Assembly (NCBI GenBank): GCA_947579665.1
Contig: OX388351.1
Coordinates: forward strand, 58,908,939 to 58,972,938
Direction: 5' to 3'
Length of the DNA: 64,000 bases
DNA from: Sympetrum striolatum
Taxonomy: Eukaryota; Arthropoda; Insecta; Odonata; Libellulidae
Shown here: positions 37,671 through 48,796 of the stretch, piece by piece
Numbering within the stretch: position 1 is the first letter of the stretch
Layout of the letters: each line of letters starts with the position of its first letter
Made by a program: the position numbers and the translations under genes
Notes under the pieces: model-generated
The model's input: the letters and a program-made list of their open reading frames with translations, nothing else
Told to the model about the DNA's origin: nothing
Databases searched by the model: none

Positions 37671-38350
37671 CAATTGCCGTCGTATTCCTCAGATGCGTTG
37701 TCGTATGCTTTACTTTTTCCCCTTCCTATCCATTTTCTTAGTTATTTTCCTCCTCTGGTATTTTTACCGACACCAACTGCTACGTCTTCGGCATTATCGC
37801 CTCTTCTCATCCAACCCGCGTGTCGTCCATCTATTTCGAATATTCCCCTTTTTCTATCCTCCTTCTCTCTTTTCTGTTTCTTCGCCTCTTCTCCTTAGCT
37901 ACACTTTCAACACCTCTCTTCCACTGGGAAGGCCCCTTTCCCGATTCCACCCATGTGCCACCGCTTAGCGTTTTCCAATTCCTTGCAGCATCCCCTTTTG
38001 AACCCGTGTCGTTTTCCGCGACGATCTTTTCCTTTCTCCCGTCTTACTTCCATCGCCCTCTTGCGGAGCCCCGTGACACTATTCTCTCGCTCCTTCCCCC
38101 ATTACAGGTTACACCCTTTTTTCACAAATCCTCAAACCCCCGTCGATTCTCGCTTTCCGAAGTCGCAATCTTTGCACACCTCAGCTAACTACCATCTTCT
38201 TCTTCTTCTTACAGAGATCTTATTTCCCCGCCCAGTCGCTTTTACGGCGTTCTTTTCTCCAGCATCCCAATGGTGTGTCATTTTATCCAGCTTCCATTTA
38301 CCCGATTCACTCTTGCCTTTCTCGTTCAGTTCCCTCTCCTTGGAATATCG
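37671..38350. repeat. Pyrimidine-rich tract
   Basis: The plus strand is strongly C/T-biased. All three plus frames contain long Ser/Phe/Leu/Pro-rich open stretches that overlap (up to 161 codons, 37953-38438). Multi-frame openness shows a composition effect, since TC-rich DNA rarely spells stop codons. Confidence 0.8.
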
Positions 38351-38601
38351 GGTACATTGTGCAAATCCCTCCCTGCCATATCAAGCAAAAGAAAGATTTT
38401 GGGGTAGCTTACGATTCACCTCTATTATCGGGCAGTAAAAGGTGATTAGTAGTTACGGTACAATTCCAATGTTTACTCACCGATGTAAATTCTGGTACTA
38501 TCTCCCCATTGCTGCGAACTGCACCACATTACGCTCTGGTTTTCTCTCGTACCGCTGAGCAGTGGGCTGGAATCAAAAATGTCGGTCAAAAATGCGACAT
38601 T
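38351..38601. other. Spacer, nothing recognised
   Basis: Short stretch without features, listed for continuity. Confidence 0.6.
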
Positions 38602-38745
38602 GGAGGTTTAAATCTCCAATAGCCGTTATTGTCGGCGTTCTTCTTCTCGTTCCCCGGTATTCTGAGAAAACAAGGCAGGACACCGCACTTTTTGAGAGCA
38701 CTCGATACGTATTTCGAATGCGATGCATTCTTCTTCAGGAGTAAA
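38602..38745 (-). repeat. CTCCAATAGCC repeat, copy C
   Basis: It begins with the palindrome-like GGAGGTTTAAATCTCC, followed by AATAGCCGTTATTGTCGGCG. Read on the minus strand, the remainder (AAAAAGTGCGGTGT, TTGTTTTCTCAGAATACCGG) matches the inner part of copies A and D. An outer CATTCGAAATACG corresponds to CTTCGAAACGCG in copy D. Confidence 0.75.
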
Positions 38746-41600
38746 TATAAATCAATCTATATACCCCACTCTTCTAGTCATTCATTTTGATTGCTGCGCA
38801 TTAAAATTTAGAATGGGTTAAGATTGACCAGATTTTGCGAAAAAGGTTGATTTTCGATATTTGGAGAAATTCTTCATCAATCCGATATTGAAGACATATT
38901 AGGAAAAAATAAGTGAAGAATATTTATTTAATAGGTGCCTCGTATCTTGAGTTTGCGGTATCAGACTTGATTACGCACTAGGTATTCTTTATATGTATAA
39001 AAAAGTTGGAAACAGGAAAAATCAGTACATATCTTTTCAAATCAAGAAATATCCATTTTGAGATTACATTATTTGTTTTGATTCCATTTAAGTTTTATAT
39101 AATACATGAATAAGAATCAGATCAATATCTCCAGGAGTAATTAAAATTAGTCATTCCCGGTGGTAGGATATTATCGTAAATGATCGTTCAGTATTTTCCG
39201 AAGCATTTATTACCAAGATCTCATGAGAAATACTATTTTTAAAATAAAATTTTTAATTATAACAATAGTCGATAAAATATCTATATATTCCGTATCACTG
39301 TAAAGGATTTTTATCTGTATTCATTTTGCGCTAATTTTGCCACTGCAGTATGCCATAGTTCACAGAATTAATTTCTTTCTTCACACCGTTTGCCTCTTTT
39401 ATCCGATCTTTCACCGACTTTTATCCTCTCACCTTCTTTTGCTCTCTGTGGAGCACTTGTCATCTTACCATTTCAACGCCGCGATACTTCCCTCGCACTC
39501 AACTGAGCCCAATTGCCCTTCATAAGCAACCTTCCATCACTTTCTCCATTCCTTCTTCGTTTGCGGCCATTCTTACGGAGGGTTTCATCCACACGTAGAA
39601 AGAATTGCGCCCCTCCTTTTATACATGCAGCTCACGATGTGCCTGAATGTCGTCCTTCTCCGGCATTCTTACGAGGTTGTTCCTCTGAAGCATTGTGTGC
39701 GGCAGGAGAAATGCAGATGGATGTGCTCGCCTTCTCACGTACCGCTATTTTTTCCGCGTCTTCCTCTATTTTTTTTTTCCTTTTATTCGTCGATGCCTCC
39801 CCCCCAGGGAGGCTAATACAGCTCTAGCAAATGCGCAAAGAGTTATGTTTTTTATGTAGGAACATGGAAAAAACGGGATCCCAGGATCAGTGGGATGGAG
39901 GATGCTTTTTCTCCCGAGGTGTTAAATCGCGTGCAAAAAGCGATGCTTGATGTTTGGTGTGTTCCGAGGATCGAATTTGTTTTCGCCTCGTGTTCGCTCG
40001 TCTCGGGTTGTTTGGTTGAGGTGAAAAGAGTAGTTGAGTGGGAATTTTTTTCTGGAATAGTTTTTGCTCTCTCAAATTCTTCCATCGGTATCGTTTCAAA
40101 CTGTTTTATCTTTCTCTGTGTAGCTGGAGTTTTAAACTTGGGCGTATTCATCTTCCTGGAAGTTTTTCGTGTAACTTTATAAATGCTTATATTACGCGAA
40201 CAATATATGATTCATCTAATTTCATTTGCCAAGTACTCGATTATTAACAAGGAAAAGCCTTCATTATGTAAGGCAGAATGAGGAATTTACGAACTTCATC
40301 TTGTTTCTCCGATAAATGGTTATAATTCTCCAATCTAATGGCTACTTAAATGATGAATTTTGCATCGAAACTCATTTGATATGAATTTTTAATTAAAATA
40401 TTTAATCTTGTACAATACAAAACTGAATGAAGACTAATTGAGGTAGAGTTTATTGAATTTCCCGAAAAAGTATTCATATACTTAAGCTACATTTATTCTA
40501 CATTTTTAAAGCCATCTTAAGGGTACTACTATTTACCTCACTTATTCAATTCCACAACAAACAAAATAATCAGATACACGAATATATGGTTGAGTAGTTC
40601 AATAATTATAGCATTTTCTCCTCTTTAAGTAGAACTGAACTTCGTTTCTCGATATCTCCGTAAAAAATAATTCATCACGCAGAGTAAGGGATATAATTAG
40701 AATATATATTTTACCAGAAAATTAAATGGTGAAGAATTAATTAAAAATTATTTCTTACGCACCAATCATCTGTGGAAGGCGTGAGTGGGATTTTCCTTAT
40801 ATTAAATTCACAATTACTTAATTGACAATATTTTTAAATGTAATTCATTGATTCTCGCTGTTTTCAATTATCGCCTATTTTTTACGTTAGAATATCAAAG
40901 ATCACGTCAATATGGATGCCTTGAGAAATACTACCGCGTAGTTCTTGCCTGCCTGCCATTAGTGTGGTGGTGAACTGATCCCAAACTCGTGATTTATGTT
41001 AAACGCACCAATAAGAGGGAACAGACGCGTTACCTTCTTAGATATACAACGCAACAATGACCACAAAATAAAATTTTTTCGCGCCTTACCCTGTTACCTT
41101 GTTAATTTAAAGTTAAAGATTGGATGGCTAATACCATTTTCAGCGATTACACGGAATGAGATCGCATTAGACGCCTCTTTCTGCACTGAACAAATAAGCC
41201 CTGTTTTTCAGTATCTCGCTTCTACGGAACTACTTGAAAGAAGTAGAGATTTTTCCATCCGACGCATAGTCCTTTGCTAGACTATTCTGGAACATCTCAA
41301 AGCTGTACAAAGGACAGTAAAGCAAATTACTTTAAGGAAGTACAACATTCGATACAAGCGTACTCCGTTCTTTCCGATTACATTGACATATATCGATAGT
41401 CACTGTGTACCGATAATCGATTTACTCCGCGAATGGATATCGATATTCGATTTATATTGATAATCTTCGAGGAGGAATTTCGATCTTTCCAACTCGACAT
41501 CATCAGGTTCGAGATACATTCTAAAGTGAGAGGCTCGGGTCCAATGCTTTCTCCCTTAGTGGGATTCGATATATCGAATGCTCTCGAGATATTCACTTCC
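38746..41600. other. Gene-poor stretch
   Basis: No gene is recognised. Overlapping frames on both strands at 39850-40180 (95 and 99 codons) have no motif. Two TATCGATA palindromes (41391-41398, 41438-41445) stand within a patch rich in CGAT. Confidence 0.6.
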
Positions 41601-41970
41601 GCGCCGTATTCATTGATCCCCATTCTTTCTTCACCCGTAAACGTGTTACGGAGTACAACCCGCAGTCTTCTTCATCGCTCTCATTCCAGAGGATTCTCTT
41701 TTTACCCCATTTTCCCTCCCATTCTTCTCGCATCCCGCGTTCCTTTTCCCATTCCTCCGCTCGCAATTCTTCGTGAAAATTCCTGCGATTCTTTCCGCTT
41801 TCTCTAACGACTCCTCTTCCCACTCCTTCTTTCTTTCCTTCCCTCTTGTTTTCTCTCTCTCTCTCTCGCTCTTCTATTGTGCTCCCCTTGCCTTCTCGTT
41901 TTTATTCCTTTTTATTTTCTTCTCCCTGCATTCCTTCTTCAATTCCCTTCCCTCTTCTCGCTTTCTGGCA
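41601..41970. repeat. Pyrimidine-rich tract with CT repeats
   Basis: C/T-rich plus strand with a short (CT)n run at about 41846-41868. The overlapping open frames are composition artefacts. Confidence 0.75.
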
Positions 41971-43177
41971 TTAAATGTGAGGCTTAAGTAATGTGTGCTC
42001 ATATCTTGTTCTTATATTTCTTTAACATTTTCATGTTAATGGTTATTTTTCCACGTTCTGGATAATCCAATGTAGATATGGTCCATATGTGGGAAACAGA
42101 AGATCATTAGATGCCCAAGGTAGAGATAATGATGCAAGAGAGAACATTCTAGTATATTTTAGGGAAGTCAAACTTACGACAAATGTGTGTCGATTAAGAA
42201 ATTGCTTGCGCCTCCTATAAAATCTCCTCAACTTCCTAATTTTACTTCTGCAGTATTAATTGCAATAGCGTTTCTTAATGCCCTATATAAAGATACTAAA
42301 AGACATCAATGTGAAAATCGCATAAAAATTTAATTAAAGAAATAGCGACATAGAAAAAACAGAGTTTTGGAAGTACTCGTAGGATTAAAAAGTCGTTGGT
42401 TGAGGAAAAAATCAATAATTAATAAAAAAGAAATATAATCCATAGTAGCCGTAATCAACGAATCAAATTTAGCTAGTAGATTTTGGTTACATATTCACTA
42501 AAGGTCAAAAGTTAGATTGAGTACGCATAAGTGGACTCATTAGTCATGTATTTGAATTTATCAGTAATTAATTTGTACTTCCCACTTATTTTGGAGATGA
42601 ATATTGTCCTTTTTGCTTATTGACCTTTCAAAGTTATATATTAATTTGAAATCGATTCACCTCATGAATGTCATATTTACATTTCTCTTAATATGAAAAT
42701 GTCTTAAATTTGCAGTATAGAGTGTATTTGAATTTTAAAACAGAGGTTTAAAGCCCAAAGGTTACTAATGATATATCATTAATTAAATTACATCTGACGG
42801 TGCAGTCTAATTCTGATTAACAAAATATTTCTATTTGCGACTTTTTCTTCTAACTAAAGGTTTCCTTCCTTAAAAGGATCCTAGCAGGAAGAGTGTTGTT
42901 AGATGCTCGTAAGTGTTGGTATTTTTATTTAATGTATTCAATACAATAATAGCATGTTATCCATCTAACCAGGAGGCTTTCTTCAAATTTGATACCATTC
43001 TCTCAAGTATTTTATCCTTACTTTCCCTTATATATATATATATATATTTCCATTGTCACTCTCCGTAGATTATATTTTATTTTTCTTTCTTATACTTATT
43101 TCATTTATAGTGGATTTATATTACTTTACCATCATAACGTACTTTATTTTACATATTTCCTTCACCACTAATACCTA
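41971..43177. other. AT-rich DNA with a short (TA)n microsatellite
   Basis: A (TA)n run of about 19 bp lies at 43029-43047. Nothing else was recognised. Confidence 0.7.
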
Positions 43178-43480
43178 AAGGGTCTTTATCAAGGCGAGAT
43201 TGAGACCTAAAAGTCTCTTCTTCCATCTAACCTTTCGTCAATGAAATTATATTCCTACATAAAAAGTTTTGTGCTGGCGAAAACAAATAGTAAGGACAAA
43301 TTTGGTGGAATAAAAACTTAAGGTGATCTTAGGAAAAAAGATCCGCTGTGGAAAAACGCCCACTAGGAAGGGTGGTATAAAAACTTGCGCAAACCTACTA
43401 ATAGTACAAGCTAAACGATGTTAAAGAAAGCTGTGTTTAACATGTAAATTACAAAATTATTAATATAAAAATGATAGTGA
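43178..43480 (-). mobile_element. LINE 3' UTR, minus-strand copy
   Basis: On the minus strand it reads GGTTAGATGG, a GAGAC-CTAAA-AGTCTC-type hairpin (43202-43217), CAATCTCGCC and GATAAAGACCC. This is the same 3' end as in the LINE inside the minisatellite. Further in (43330-43420) it aligns with the plus-strand copy at 57.6 kb: GTAGGTTTGCGCA-GTTTTT, CACAGCGG-like sequence and TTTTTTCCTAAGA. No reverse transcriptase codons were recovered, so truncation lies within the UTR or the boundary is unreadable. Confidence 0.78.
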
Positions 43481-44136
43481 TATTAAAAAAAATAAAAATA
43501 AGAAAATTGCAATAGTGCACTATGAGAAAATAATAGATGAGACAAAAAACATAAGATAAAACATTCAAAGGAAAGAAAAAAAATGACAAATTAAAATCAA
43601 AAAAGGAATATTACAGTAACACTCCCAAGAAAATTCTCCCACATATTCCCATTTTTCCTTCTCCTTCTTTCTTCGGTCCTTCCTCTCACATTTCAAGGAA
43701 CTTTTCAAGGAAAAATTCATATTCCCCACCAATCATTTGGAGTGTCGCAGGAAGAGAAGTTTGCACGGGTGGGATATAATCTTTAAGGGCCGTTGGTTCA
43801 AATCCTGTAGATTTCCTTGAATGATGGTGCGGTAGTTTGTCATACGGATCTCTCCGTTCGAACGTTATTTACATCCTCGGCACTCCTTGCCCCTTTATGG
43901 ATTTATTTTGCGGTCCAGAAAGAGGTTTTCTTTGTATTTTGTGTAATATTGTGGTGGAGTTGTTTCCAATCCTTTCCTCTTATTATTCAAGATGTCTTAA
44001 GTACAATGTTATGATTGAGAAAAATACTAAAAATCACTTACTGAAAGTGTTCTTTCGAACTCGATTTATTGCTTCTGGTATACATAATAATAATTAATAA
44101 TGATAATGATAATAAAATTAATAATAAAATAATAAA
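43481..44136. other. Spacer ending in TAA-type microsatellite
   Basis: A GGTTCAAATCC B-box match at about 43794 has no convincing A box. 44086-44136 is an imperfect AATAAT/AATGAT repeat that borders the R4-type LINE, probably its target site. Confidence 0.6.
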
Positions 44137-45391
44137 ATTGAATTCTCTCAAAGATTAAACAAAATTCTTAAATCGCAACTTTCAGCCAGAAATATGATAA
44201 AAGTCATTAACACATATGGAATAAGTACATTGACATATTCCTTTGTCATAATAAAATGGACCGAAGCGGAAATAATGGACTAACAGAAACTAATACGCAC
44301 AAAAATTACTACCTTCAATTATCACCACTCTAAATCTGCAACAGAACGCACTATACTCCCATAACAGCTTGGAGGACGAGACATAATAGATATCAAATGC
44401 CTACATAACCGACAGTTCTCCTCCACTCATAAATGTTTTCTTAACAAGCAGACATGGTAAGAGATGCACAAAGCCGTACGTCTTACATATAGAATTTGCT
44501 CTTCGTTAAATCATGGGAAAGCTACCGACACCTCATACAATATTAAAACAAATGAGCAAAAGCGGTTACAAGCATGGACCTAGAAGAAGATCCACGGTAG
44601 GCATTACAATTATCTTAACCAACAAAACGTGGATAAAGAAGCTTCAAACAAGCGATTGATGATAAGTGACCTCTTTGGGGAGACAGAGGAATTTATGATT
44701 GCAATCAAGGACCAGGTGATTAAAACCAAGAACTACAGTAAATTTATTCTGAAAGATCCAGCCATTATAGATAACAGATGTAGGCGGTGCCATCAAACCA
44801 CAGAAAATATTCAACACATAATATCTGGCTGTAAGATGCAGCCATACAGATTACTTACATAGGCATAACTTAGTTGCGAAAATCATTTACCAAAAAATAG
44901 GTAAACAAACGTTATTACAAGATAAAAAATTCCACCGTACTACAATTATAACCATGATTCTGTTTACAAAAATAAAATGTTTAAATTATACTATGACCGC
45001 AAAATAATGACAGATGAGGCAATACACCACAACAGACCTGATATTACTCTTACAGACAAAGAAAACAAAATTGTTTTTCCGATAGATATAACAGTCCCTT
45101 TAACAGATAACATAGAAAAAAATTCAGTTAAAAAGCAACAAATATAAAGAACTAGCGAATGAAATATGAAGGATCTGGGGTATGAAACATGTAATAGTGC
45201 CCATAGTGATATCGACCAGTTGTATAATTCGAAAATAACTCTTTCATAGCTTGGAAAATAGCTTGTAAATAATTGTAATAATATTATAAATATTGTTCTC
45301 TGGGAATACTTGGTATTTATGCCGGTACTCTTGTGTGATCCAGTAGTTCTGAGAAGAAATGGAGTAAAATGGATAATAATAATAATAATAA
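44137..45391 (+). pseudogene. R4/Dong-type LINE: C-terminal reverse transcriptase and endonuclease remnant
   Basis: This is the C-terminal half of a LINE with a restriction-enzyme-like endonuclease. One frame runs from 44137 to 44862 with only in-frame stops (44281, 44362, 44458, 44581), reading INTYGISTLTYSFVIIKW and then LGGRDIIDIKCLHNRQ. Near 44790 is a zinc-knuckle-like CRRCHQTTENIQHIISGC (C-X2-C-X8-H-X4-C). After frameshifts near 44850 and 44980 comes RPDITLTDKENKIVFPID at about 45030, the R-P-D-X14-D pattern of the nuclease active site. Another shift leads to the C-terminal VIVPIVIS, ending near 45240. A 3' UTR ends in an (ATA)n run (45373-45391). The upstream flank is also TAA-like. 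Dong of Bombyx is known to insert in TAA repeats, so the R4/Dong assignment fits, but the clade is inferred. The element is dead and 5'-truncated. Confidence 0.85.
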
Positions 45392-48300
45392 AACTTCTTT
45401 ATTTTTATGCTAGTGAGACGAAAATTCTCCTCTTTTATCTTAGATGTATTCTCAGGGATCCCCGTATAAGCTGTAGGCACGATAATTAACTTAATTTTAT
45501 AGGATCTATAAAAGAATATAGCTCGATCATTTTAGTTATTTTACCCCCTGATTCAATCTTCTCTCCATTTATGATTCCTATCCTTTGTCAATAAGCGTTT
45601 TGGGAATCTATTTGTCAAAGCCATTTCCCAGCAAAACGTGCTTTCAACGATGCACATTTTCCGATCACGAATCCAGCTCCCGTCACTTTTACGCTAGTCA
45701 TCGAGTTCATCAGTATCAGTAAATAAATGAGGTCCAATTTCGCACCAAGAGCCCTTCTAATCAACATCAACTGCTATCCGAGGCCGACCTTCCTTTTTTT
45801 TCGCGATTAGTGCACATTCGGAGGCGCCACATGTCATCCCACTCAACGCCCTAACCCTCCAGCGAACAACAAAGGCATCTCCAGAAACCCTGTGTGTATG
45901 AGCGTGCAGAGAGGGTAAAAAGCGAGTTACTATGGTTACATCCGACGCCGGCCCTTTCTCCTTTTTTCATCTTCCGTCCACCCCTCCTTTCCCCTAAGGG
46001 ATCGAAAAGGGAGGGGAAGTACCCTTTCTCCTTACAACCCTAGGGTCTTCTCTCCTTTTTCCCTTTCTCCGGGAAAGACACTTCCGGAATACTGATAACT
46101 CGGACTCCTGTGTGGGGCTGCGAGTTTGGACGGCGGGTGGGGATTTGGCCATGGCGTTAAGGCCGTCGAGGAAAGGGGGTTCCCAGTCATTATGGTCGGA
46201 ATCCTTCTTCTCGTCTCCAAGGGGATCAAAGGAAAGGGGGGTACAATTTTGTGAGAATGGACGGGGTAAGGAGGGAGGTTGTCGGTGAACCTCCAGAGAT
46301 GGCGTATGCGGCGTTGTTAGGATCGTGGCCCAGGGAATTGAGGGTCTTATTTTTCTCGCGGCATTTCCACGCTCTTTTGCGGGTGGGAGTAACCCTTATT
46401 TGTGGACGAATTGGAGATCCCTACGTAATTTGGTGCAGGGCCAGGTTGGCTTTCGCGACAACCCGCAGCGTTGTTGCCATTTCCATAAGCAGTAGCCCTA
46501 GTTTTGAGATGCATTCCTGTGTACGAAGAATATAACGTATGAGTCCCACTTCGTTGGAAGTACGTAAACCTGAATTTTATTAATGCCGTCTTTCCACAAA
46601 CTAAAGGCATTCTTTTAGCTTTCAGTTAAAAAAGAAAGACAACTTCCCATTTTGGGAATTTCATTTGTGCTAATAATTTGCATTACGTTTAAGAATAAAA
46701 TATTTGAGTATCATGATACTTGGAAAAGTATTACCAGATCAAAAGAGTCTTGTTACCATTTGAAAGTTTACTCCGTATTAAATGCATATTACTTCGATGT
46801 TTTATTGCAACGAATCACTAATTATTCTTGCATTCAAGTGAGATGTTAATACAATTTTATTCAATTAAAAAGTGCTTTCTCCATAGAAAAAGAATTCTCA
46901 GTTATCGATTTTTGTTGATTTATTTATACATCTTCTACAATCGTGATAGAAAAATAGATTGCACGTCAATAATTATAAGTTATGATAGCCGTAATGTGAA
47001 TTAAGGCATATAATAATACTGGTCCAAGCAGTGATAGCTTCAGAAATTGGGAGAGCAGGAATTTAATTGAGCCATGGTTCTTTCAGCATTCTCTGTTTCA
47101 ATTGTATCATGGTAAAATTGAGTTACATTTACTGCCAATATGTTCCGGTTTGTGTTCCAAAACAGTTGAAATGGTTCAAACGAGCTACAGAAACTTGAGA
47201 ATGCCCGAGTCCTTGGCTAAAGGACTTTCACTCCCACCTTTGTTCACGGCATTTACTATCTGTTGATTAATTAATCTTAAATTTACTTTTAAGGGGAGGT
47301 TTTTACGAACTTTTTAGGCACATTCATGTGATTTCATATTGATTTTCATCCTCTTGATTGTGAAAATTCTTCATCTTCTTGTACATGAAGCTAAAGAAGT
47401 ATTTCTCCTTACTGCTTATCTTCTACGTGATTGTAAAACACAGATTATCGTACACCAAGCCTAACTGGTATTTTATTCACCGTGGTACAAATGAAACAGA
47501 AATTACATGCTATTTTTTCCGTTTTGTGCATAACAATGTCAACGAAATCATTCCGATAAAGGGAATAAATTATAATGAAGACAATGCTATTCTCTTCTTC
47601 ATTATTCCAACCGATATTTAAAGTGGAACTTCAGTAAAAGAAACACAACTGTCACCAGGTGCGATTTCCTCGAATGCTGCTTTCTTAATTTTCTGATCGG
47701 AAATTCGAGCTTTCTCCATCCTCCGAAACTCGGCGCCACCATCGCCGATGATGCTCCGAGTGAGAGGTTCCCCGCAAAACAAGCGATTCGTTCCTCTTGG
47801 ACCCACAAATCATCTGGACCTTTTATTGGAAAGGATATGGATCGACGAAGGGAAAAAAATCGAGGAAAATTAAAGCAAGGATGTTTTTTCCGAAGGGAGA
47901 AATTCATCTGTTTGCGATCCCAATTGGCGAGGGCCTCCGGAGACGAGGGGTGTTGTCCGGCGAGTGTGGGAGGTGGCAATAGGGGAGAGGTCAGCATTTG
48001 AAGGGTTGATGAGGTGGAGGTCGTGTCTCGCATTCCCTATGAGAAGGGAAAGGTAAAGCGGGTGAAAGGATAGGTCTGATTGGGAAAGTGTTGAGAGGAG
48101 TTTTTGACTTATTTAAACTGCGACTTGGGTAAATTGGCCGGTGACGCTGCAGAGGTAAAAATAGCGGAATAAAGCCTTGGATCCGTAAATTATGAAGTGG
48201 CCAAATGAGCATAAAGTTAAAGAGGCCAGAGGTATTAATTACATTACAACATCAGCTTGTGGTCATCTGACTGTAGTACTTTTAAACAGGTTGTAGTAAT

Positions 48301-48655
48301 ATCAGAAATTATTTACCATATTTTCTGTCTTATAGGACGTGGTTTTTTCGGGAGGAAATACCTAAAAAATAATTCTGCGTCTTTTATGATTAATTTCGAA
48401 TCTTGCCGAAAATATAAATGTGAATCCATATTAGTTACATTTGATCCCTACTCCAAGATGACGTTCCATATAAAGCAATGTCACCGTATTTGTTTATATC
48501 ACTCGACATAGGATCCCTTCTTAATCTCTTGGTTAACAGTATCACATGATAACCGAAGTGTTATATTTTTTCCAAATTATGCGGCAGAAACTAGTGAGGT
48601 AAAGGTTTTAAGGTTTAACTTATCACTGAAACAGTTTGAATACCAAGGACAAAGT
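45392..48655. other. Gene-poor stretch
   Basis: GC-richer patches at 45850-46520 and 47640-48070 have short overlapping frames without motifs. An AT-rich frame at 47379-47621 starts with a hydrophobic stretch but has no other support. 45392-45450 may be another degraded repeat 3' end on the minus strand. Confidence 0.6.
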
Positions 48656-48659
48656 GACC

Positions 48660-48796
48660 ATTGAGGAGGAAGACATTGTCTTCGAAACGCGCTTTGCGGG
48701 TCTCAAAAGTGCGGATTCCTTTCTTGTTTTCTCCGACTACCGGGAAATAAGACGAGGAATGCCGAAAAAGACGGCTTTTGGAGATTTAAAACCTCT
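48660..48796 (+). repeat. CTCCAATAGCC repeat, copy D
   Basis: AAAAGTGCGG, TTCTTGTTTTCTCCGACTAC and GACGGCTTTTGGAGATTTAA follow in the order seen in copy A. The end, GGAGATTTAAAACCTC, is complementary to the start of copy C. Outer left: CATTGTCTTCGAAACGCG. Confidence 0.75.

Noticed and set aside
37671..38438. Open frames of up to 161 codons
   Set aside because: Several frames are open at once in C/T-rich DNA, which seldom spells stop codons. The translations are Ser/Phe/Leu/Pro-rich and featureless.
43785..43805. GGTTCAAATCC as part of a tRNA gene or SINE
   Set aside because: The B box is good, but no A box or foldable arms were found at the right distance upstream.
45392..45450. Minus-strand LINE 3' end beside the R4-type element
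   Set aside because: GAGAATTTTCGTCTC and AATAAAGAAG resemble the other LINE ends, but the adjoining microsatellite would be TTA rather than TAA on the sense strand and the match is weak.
47379..47621. 80-codon frame with a hydrophobic start resembling a signal peptide
   Set aside because: AT-rich DNA readily encodes Phe/Leu/Ile/Tyr runs. There is no cysteine pattern, splice context or similarity to support a secreted peptide.
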